From Bacteroidaceae bacterium (GTDB lineage Bacteria; Bacteroidota; Bacteroidia; Bacteroidales; Bacteroidaceae): a stretch of DNA of 35,509 nucleotides. The notes under the pieces are model-generated. The model saw only the letters and a list, made by a program, of their open reading frames with translations, searched no databases and had not been told where the DNA came from. The translations under genes and the position numbers were made by a program. The stretch covers positions 1 through 35,509 of the forward strand of contig JAGAAS010000085.1 of the NCBI GenBank assembly GCA_017615125.1. Direction: 5' to 3'. Below, in pieces: positions 31,215 through 35,509 of this stretch (within the stretch, counting starts at the first letter, position 1; the number at the start of each line of letters is the position of its first letter).

Positions 31215-32507
31215 ATGGGATATCTTTTTACATCCGAATCGGTGTCTGAAGGACACCCCGACAAAGTGGCCGATCAAATATCGGACGCTATACTGGACGA
31301 GCTGCTGGCCTATGACCGCGACTCCAAGGTAGCATGCGAAACGCTGGTGACGACGGGACAGGTAGTCATCGCAGGAGAAGTAAAATCAAAAGCTTATGTC
31401 GATTTGCAGGAGACTGCACGCCGCATCATCGAACGTATCGGCTACACCAAGAGCGAGTATATGTTCGAGGCGAACTCGTGCGGAATCTTCTCCGCCATCC
31501 ACGAACAGAGTGGAGACATCAACAGAGGCGTTGAGCGCGACGACGAGACACAGCAGGGAGCCGGAGACCAGGGAATGATGTTCGGCTATGCCATCAACGA
31601 AACGCCTAACTACATGCCTCTTCCCCTCGATCTGGCACACCGCATCGTCCGCACGCTTGCCGAGATACGGCGCGAGGGAAGGGAGATGACCTACCTGCGC
31701 CCCGATGCCAAGAGCCAGGTGACGGTAGAGTATGACGACCAGCACCAGCCCGTGCGCATCGACACCATCGTCGTCTCCACCCAGCACGATGAGTTCATCC
31801 ATCTGACGGAAACGCCCGAAGAGACGCAGGCTGCTGCCGACAAGGCGATGCAGGACACCATCCGGCGCGACATCATCGACATTGTCATCCCGCGCGTCAT
31901 CTCGGAAATCGGCAGCCCGGCAATTGCTGCGCTTTTCAACAAGAATATCCGCTATCACGTCAACCCTACCGGCAAGTTCGTCATCGGAGGTCCGCACGGA
32001 GACACAGGGCTGACGGGAAGGAAGATTATCGTCGACACCTACGGGGGCCGAGGTGCTCACGGAGGAGGAGCCTTCAGCGGAAAAGACCCCTCGAAGGTGG
32101 ACCGCAGCGCTGCCTATGCTGCCCGACATATTGCCAAGAATATGGTTGCCGCAGGCGTTGCCGACGAGATGCTTGTGCAGATTTCCTACGCTATTGGCGT
32201 TGCTGAGCCCGTCAGCATCTATGTGAACACCTTCGGCAGGAGCCACATAGCCTTGAGCGACGGCGACATCGCGAAGAAGATAAAGACGCTATTCGACCTT
32301 CGTCCCCACGCCATCGAGAACAGGCTGAAGCTGCGCAACCCCATCTATACGGAAACGGCTGCTTACGGACACATGGGGCGGGAACCGAAAACCGTCCACA
32401 AGCATTTCGAATCGCACTACGACGGAGCCCGCGATATGGAAGTGGAGCTCTTCACCTGGGAGAAGCTCGACTATGTAGACGTCATCCGAAAGGCTTTCGG
32501 ACTTTAA
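31215..32507 (+). CDS. metK: S-adenosylmethionine synthetase
   Basis: 430 residues. Makes SAM from methionine and ATP. N-terminal [20 protein letters not shown], then [20 protein letters not shown] and the P-loop-like [18 protein letters not shown] are visible. It is slightly longer than the E. coli type, as is usual in Bacteroidetes. It is probably repressed by SAM through the riboswitch. A strong terminator follows. Confidence 0.97.
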   Translation: MGYLFTSESVSEGHPDKVADQISDAILDELLAYDRDSKVACETLVTTGQVVIAGEVKSKAYVDLQETARRIIERIGYTKSEYMFEANSCGIFSAIHEQSGDINRGVERDDETQQGAGDQGMMFGYAINETPNYMPLPLDLAHRIVRTLAEIRREGREMTYLRPDAKSQVTVEYDDQHQPVRIDTIVVSTQHDEFIHLTETPEETQAAADKAMQDTIRRDIIDIVIPRVISEIGSPAIAALFNKNIRYHVNPTGKFVIGGPHGDTGLTGRKIIVDTYGGRGAHGGGAFSGKDPSKVDRSAAYAARHIAKNMVAAGVADEMLVQISYAIGVAEPVSIYVNTFGRSHIALSDGDIAKKIKTLFDLRPHAIENRLKLRNPIYTETAAYGHMGREPKTVHKHFESHYDGARDMEVELFTWEKLDYVDVIRKAFGL

Positions 32508-32526
32508 GCCTGACGTTATAAGAAAG

Positions 32527-32565
32527 GAAATCCTCCGGGCGAATGGCTCGGAGGATTTCTTTTTT
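32527..32565 (+). terminator. metK terminator
   Basis: GAAATCCTCCG (32527-32537) pairs perfectly with CGGAGGATTTC (32549-32559), followed by six T. Confidence 0.93.
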
Positions 32566-32604
32566 CGAATTGCCGCAAGAGCCTGCCGATGAGACTTTCC
32601 TGAA

Positions 32605-32702
32605 GCAGGGCGACAAGAAACTAGGGTTAAAATTCAAATAAGCTCCTTAAAAAGAGCCTTCATTGGAAGTCAGGAACTGATGTCAGCAGGGCAACAAGAA
32701 AC
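32605..32702. repeat. Pair of 17-bp direct repeats after metK
   Basis: GCAGGGC(G/A)ACAAGAAAC at 32605-32621 and 32686-32702, 81 bp apart with one mismatch. No other feature recognised in this stretch. Confidence 0.6.
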
Positions 32703-32707
32703 AGGCG

Positions 32708-34090
32708 TCAGCAGAGAACCTGCGTGGGAGGCACGAAGTTCTGCTGAATCATCGCGGCAAGCATGCCTGCCGTCTCCTTCCTTCCGTAGCCGAAGACCTC
32801 TTCGCCTATGTTATAGATGAAGTCTATCTCCTGCTGCGAGAACTGCTTGTCGGCAAGGACGAGAGCTATCATGTAGGTAAACATCCCCTGCCGCATGCTG
32901 GGGTCTACCTCCTGGATGCGGGCGACAGCCTTCGTGAACAGCTCCCACACGTTCTCCTTGCTGATGTCCTGCAAGAACATGCCGGGAAACATCTGCAGCG
33001 CGGCAAGATGCTCCAGAATCACATCCATCTCCTCTTCCGAGATTTCCCCGTCGGCTGAAGCGGCTATCAAGCCTGCTGTAGCCAGGAAGATGGACATCGG
33101 CTCGTCGATTTCCGAGTCGCCAATCTTGAGCAGGATGCTAATGAGCTCATCCATATGCCTGTTGAGAGCGCGCTGCGACTTGCTCGTAGCAAACAGATTG
33201 AGCGACTGCACGCGGATGGGATTGACGGGATGCGAGTCAATGCTCACTCCCCTGTCCTTGAGGAAGTACTCCAGATGCTTGAGGTTTTCCTCCAGCAGCA
33301 CGTCGAGGGCTACATCCATCTTGCTCAGGTCGAGCCCCGAAGCCATCTTGTAGAAAGCGCTCACGCAGGCACCCAGATCTTCCACAGCCAAGTATCCATA
33401 ACGGTCGGCAACGAGCTCTGAGAGCTGTTCCCACAGACGAACCTTGTGCTGGAGGGCTATCGGCATCACGCTGTTGTCGGGAAAGATGAAGTTGATAAGA
33501 CGGAGCAGCATCGTGTCCCTGTCGATCAGATGTCCCAGCTCGTGCCCGATGACGAAGCGCAGTTCATCGTCGGTCATCAAGTCGATAAGTGCCGAGTTGA
33601 CGTTTACGATGTGCGGCTCCCCTTCGCCGTCGGCAGCTACCGAGAAGGCGTTCACCGTGCTGTCGCCCGTCACGTAGAAGTCGACATCCTCGGTGAAGTT
33701 CAGCTTCGCCTTCACCTCCTCGAAAATCTGGTAGAGCCGGCTCAGCAGACGGGGCTCCACCTTCAGGCTGTGCCCCTCCATCGCGCTGCGCCAATAGCTG
33801 TCGTTGGCTGTCGTGCGCGCCTGCTTCAGGATTTCCTCGACAACGGCTCCCTGAAGGGCGTTGTAGATTTGTTCGTTCAGCGCCTTGCAAAGTTCGATGT
33901 TCGGGTCAAACGTCTTTCTCTCCTCTTTCACGGCTTCTTTCTTCTCCCGGATTTTTCCCTTCTTCATCTCGCCGGCTTCTTTCTTCATAATTTTTTTTCC
34001 CTTCTCCATAATTATTTTTTCTTTCTTCATAATTATTTTTCCCTTCTCCAAAAATCTCTTTTCCTCCCCGCAGAATCCTCGCTGCCTCAT
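32708..34090 (-). CDS. M48-family metallopeptidase with C-terminal TerB-like domain
   Basis: 460 residues from the preferred start. N-terminal heptad repeats (KIIMKKE, EKGKKIM, KKEAGEM and so on) are encoded by 21-bp DNA repeats. The peptidase domain has VTGDSTVNAF, then the zinc motif HELGH in FVIGHELGHLID and the downstream ELVADRYG Glu. The C-terminal 130 residues (AGLIAASADGEISEEEMDVI onward) resemble the TerB tellurite-resistance fold. No signal peptide or helix is seen, unlike HtpX or BepA. The frame opens at 34153, but the promoter at 34119-34150 places transcription start near 34112, so ATG 34090 is the first usable start; an ATG in the repeats (34030) is also possible. Confidence 0.78.
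   Translation of the reverse strand: MRQRGFCGEEKRFLEKGKIIMKKEKIIMEKGKKIMKKEAGEMKKGKIREKKEAVKEERKTFDPNIELCKALNEQIYNALQGAVVEEILKQARTTANDSYWRSAMEGHSLKVEPRLLSRLYQIFEEVKAKLNFTEDVDFYVTGDSTVNAFSVAADGEGEPHIVNVNSALIDLMTDDELRFVIGHELGHLIDRDTMLLRLINFIFPDNSVMPIALQHKVRLWEQLSELVADRYGYLAVEDLGACVSAFYKMASGLDLSKMDVALDVLLEENLKHLEYFLKDRGVSIDSHPVNPIRVQSLNLFATSKSQRALNRHMDELISILLKIGDSEIDEPMSIFLATAGLIAASADGEISEEEMDVILEHLAALQMFPGMFLQDISKENVWELFTKAVARIQEVDPSMRQGMFTYMIALVLADKQFSQQEIDFIYNIGEEVFGYGRKETAGMLAAMIQQNFVPPTQVLC
33920..34050. repeat. 21-bp tandem repeats, family A (in-frame copy)
   Basis: CTTC(A/T)(T/C) or CTCCAT elements fall at 33941, 33962, 33983, 34004, 34025 and 34046, all exactly 21 bp apart. On the minus strand each unit encodes a heptad such as KKEKIIM. 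The unit with CTTCATCTCGCCGGCTTC corresponds to CTTCATACGGCGAGATTC at 9268 and 22845. Confidence 0.85.
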
Positions 34091-34118
34091 CTGCACCTTG
34101 CGCGGAGGCTGCCAGCCA

Positions 34119-34150
34119 CAAAAGTAGGAAAAACTTCTTGTTTCAACAAG
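34119..34150 (-). promoter_or_regulatory. Promoter of the M48 peptidase gene
   Basis: Minus strand CTTG (34150-34147), 20 nt, TACTTTTG (34126-34119). It decides the start codon, since the first ATG of the frame (34153) lies upstream of it. Confidence 0.65.
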
Positions 34151-34218
34151 CATTGGCGGAGTTTTCTTTCCTCCCGGCTCCCTTCGCTGCCGGCAAAGCG
34201 GAAAATAAAGTCGATTCT

Positions 34219-34250
34219 CTTGGGAAGAAACGCTTTTTGTTGTAATTTCG
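34219..34250 (+). promoter_or_regulatory. ahcY promoter
   Basis: CTTG (34219-34222), 20 nt, TAATTTCG (34243-34250), one mismatch in each box. The leader is about 50 nt. Confidence 0.5.
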
Positions 34251-34305
34251 CACGCAGATTGGCAAAGAAGCGAATCGAACGAAACAATTCAAACAAACAT
34301 ACACG

Positions 34306-35509
34306 ATGGAACTGTTCACAACAAAGCCCTACAAAGTAGCTGACATCACGTTGGCCGACTTCGGGCGCAAAGAAATAGACATAGCCGAAAAAGAGATGCC
34401 AGGACTTATGGCCCTGCAGGAGAAATACGGCCCTGAACAGCCCCTGAAGGGCGCTCGCGTGATGGGCTCGCTCCACATAACCATCCAAACCGCCGTACTC
34501 ATCAAGACCCTCGTCCGCCTGGGCGCCGAAGTGCGCTGGAGCTCCTGCAACATCTATTCCACCCAGGATCATGCTGCAGCAGCCATCGCCGAAATGGGAG
34601 TCCCCGTCTTCGCCTGGAAAGGCGAGAGCCTCGAGGAATACTGGTGGTGCGCCCTTCAGGCAATGAACTTCAACGGCAAAGGACCCAACATGATTGTCGA
34701 TGACGGAGGCGACGCTACCCTCCTCATCCACAAGGGGGTAGAAGCCGAAGACAATCCCGAAGCCCTCGACGTGCAGGCTCAGGGGGAAGACGAAGCCGAG
34801 CTGCTGAAGCTGCTGAAAAGGGTGCTTGACGAGCGTCCCGCATTCTGGCACGCAGTAGCAAAGGAGGTTCGCGGCGTCAGCGAGGAGACAACGACGGGCG
34901 TTCACCGCCTCTATCAGATGAAAGAGGAAGGCAAGCTGCTGTTCCCCGCCTTCAACGTCAACGACAGCGTGACGAAGAGCAAGTTCGACAACCTCTACGG
35001 CTGCCGCGAGAGCCTTGTCGACGGCATCAAGCGCGCTACCGACGTGATGGTGGCAGGAAAAGTCGCTGTCGTCTGCGGATACGGCGAAGTGGGGAAAGGC
35101 TGCGCGCAGAGCCTCCGCTCCTACGGCGCACGCGTGCTGGTAACCGAAATCGACCCCATCTGCGCCCTCCAGGCAGCGATGGAAGGCTTCCAGGTTGTCA
35201 CCCTCGACGAAGCCTGCTCGCAGGGAAACATCTTCGTCACCACCACAGGGAACATCGACATCATCCGCATCGACCACATGGAGAAGATGCCCGATCAGGC
35301 TATCGTCTGCAACATCGGGCACTTCGACAACGAGATACAGGTCGCCGCCCTCAAGGCCTATCCCGGCATACGAAAGGAGAACATCAAGCCGCAGGTGGAC
35401 CGCTACTTCTTCCCCGACGGGCACAGCATCCTCCTGCTGGCAGACGGCAGGCTTGTCAACCTGGGTTGCGCTACGGGACACCCCTCGTTTGTGATGAGCA
35501 ACTCCTTCA
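34306..35509 (+). CDS. ahcY: Adenosylhomocysteinase (3' end cut by window edge)
   Basis: 401 codons without a stop at the window end. Hydrolyses S-adenosylhomocysteine to adenosine and homocysteine. [53 protein letters not shown] and the NAD site [18 protein letters not shown] are visible, as are [11 protein letters not shown] and the C-terminal [19 protein letters not shown]. About 65-75 residues should be missing. It closes the SAM cycle with metK, on the far side of the M48 gene. Confidence 0.96.
   Translation, partial: MELFTTKPYKVADITLADFGRKEIDIAEKEMPGLMALQEKYGPEQPLKGARVMGSLHITIQTAVLIKTLVRLGAEVRWSSCNIYSTQDHAAAAIAEMGVPVFAWKGESLEEYWWCALQAMNFNGKGPNMIVDDGGDATLLIHKGVEAEDNPEALDVQAQGEDEAELLKLLKRVLDERPAFWHAVAKEVRGVSEETTTGVHRLYQMKEEGKLLFPAFNVNDSVTKSKFDNLYGCRESLVDGIKRATDVMVAGKVAVVCGYGEVGKGCAQSLRSYGARVLVTEIDPICALQAAMEGFQVVTLDEACSQGNIFVTTTGNIDIIRIDHMEKMPDQAIVCNIGHFDNEIQVAALKAYPGIRKENIKPQVDRYFFPDGHSILLLADGRLVNLGCATGHPSFVMSNSF

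Noticed and set aside
34091-34153. First ATG (34153) of the M48 frame as start
   Set aside because: The predicted promoter lies downstream of it, so this codon would not be on the mRNA.

Overview
The window looks like chromosome of a fairly GC-rich Bacteroidales bacterium, most likely Prevotellaceae or a close relative. The evidence is the gene content (SecDF fusion, DUF4294, DUF3098, viroplasmin-type RNase H, DUF4143 ATPases, MiaB/FtsX/UppP/TruB/QueA/FolK order) and repeated promoters of the Bacteroidetes sigma type (TTTG, 19-21 nt, TAnnTTTG), with little Shine-Dalgarno use. Most genes are GC-rich housekeeping genes. The two DUF4143 ATPase genes and the gene-free stretch at about 21.5-23.6 kb are clearly more AT-rich and look acquired or decaying. 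I saw no tRNA, rRNA, CRISPR array or intact transposase.

Layout. 1-2.7 kb: xerD (minus strand, cut by the left edge at its catalytic Tyr codon), then an AAA/DUF4143 ATPase inserted behind a perfect 134-bp duplication of the 5' end of xerD. 2.7-5.4 kb: aroQ, O-methyltransferase, rbfA and a LolC/E-type permease, tightly packed on the plus strand. 5.5-8.3 kb: divergent DUF4294 and helix-hairpin-helix/outer-membrane genes that appear to be leaderless. 8.4-10.8 kb: a radical SAM protein and a secreted C1 (bleomycin-hydrolase type) peptidase. 10.9-15.3 kb: minus-strand operon argS, rnhA, SDR dehydrogenase, GH43 lipoprotein. 15.4-18.2 kb: two overlapping rhomboid proteases and a membrane-anchored EEP phosphatase/nuclease. 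18.4-21.5 kb: secDF with a long leader. 21.5-23.6 kb: no convincing gene, but duplicated promoters, a 19-bp inverted repeat, 21-bp tandem repeats and small hairpins. 23.6-24.9 kb: second DUF4143 ATPase. 25.2-31.0 kb: miaB, then the ftsX, DUF3098, uppP, truB, queA, folK operon. 31.0-32.5 kb: SAM-II-like riboswitch and metK. 32.7-34.1 kb: M48 metallopeptidase with a TerB-like tail. 34.3 kb to the end: ahcY (cut by the right edge).

How genes relate. metK makes S-adenosylmethionine, several enzymes here use it (MiaB, QueA, the O-methyltransferase, the radical SAM protein), and ahcY clears S-adenosylhomocysteine. The GH43 and SDR pair suits hemicellulose or pectin sugar use. SecDF, LolC/E, FtsX, UppP and the rhomboids serve the cell envelope.

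The least expected material is non-coding: the xerD duplication around an ATPase cassette, a set of 13-nt mini-hairpins whose stems differ by compensatory changes, 21-bp (heptad-coding) repeats shared by intergenic DNA and the start of the M48 gene, and an orphan promoter array with no intact gene behind it.
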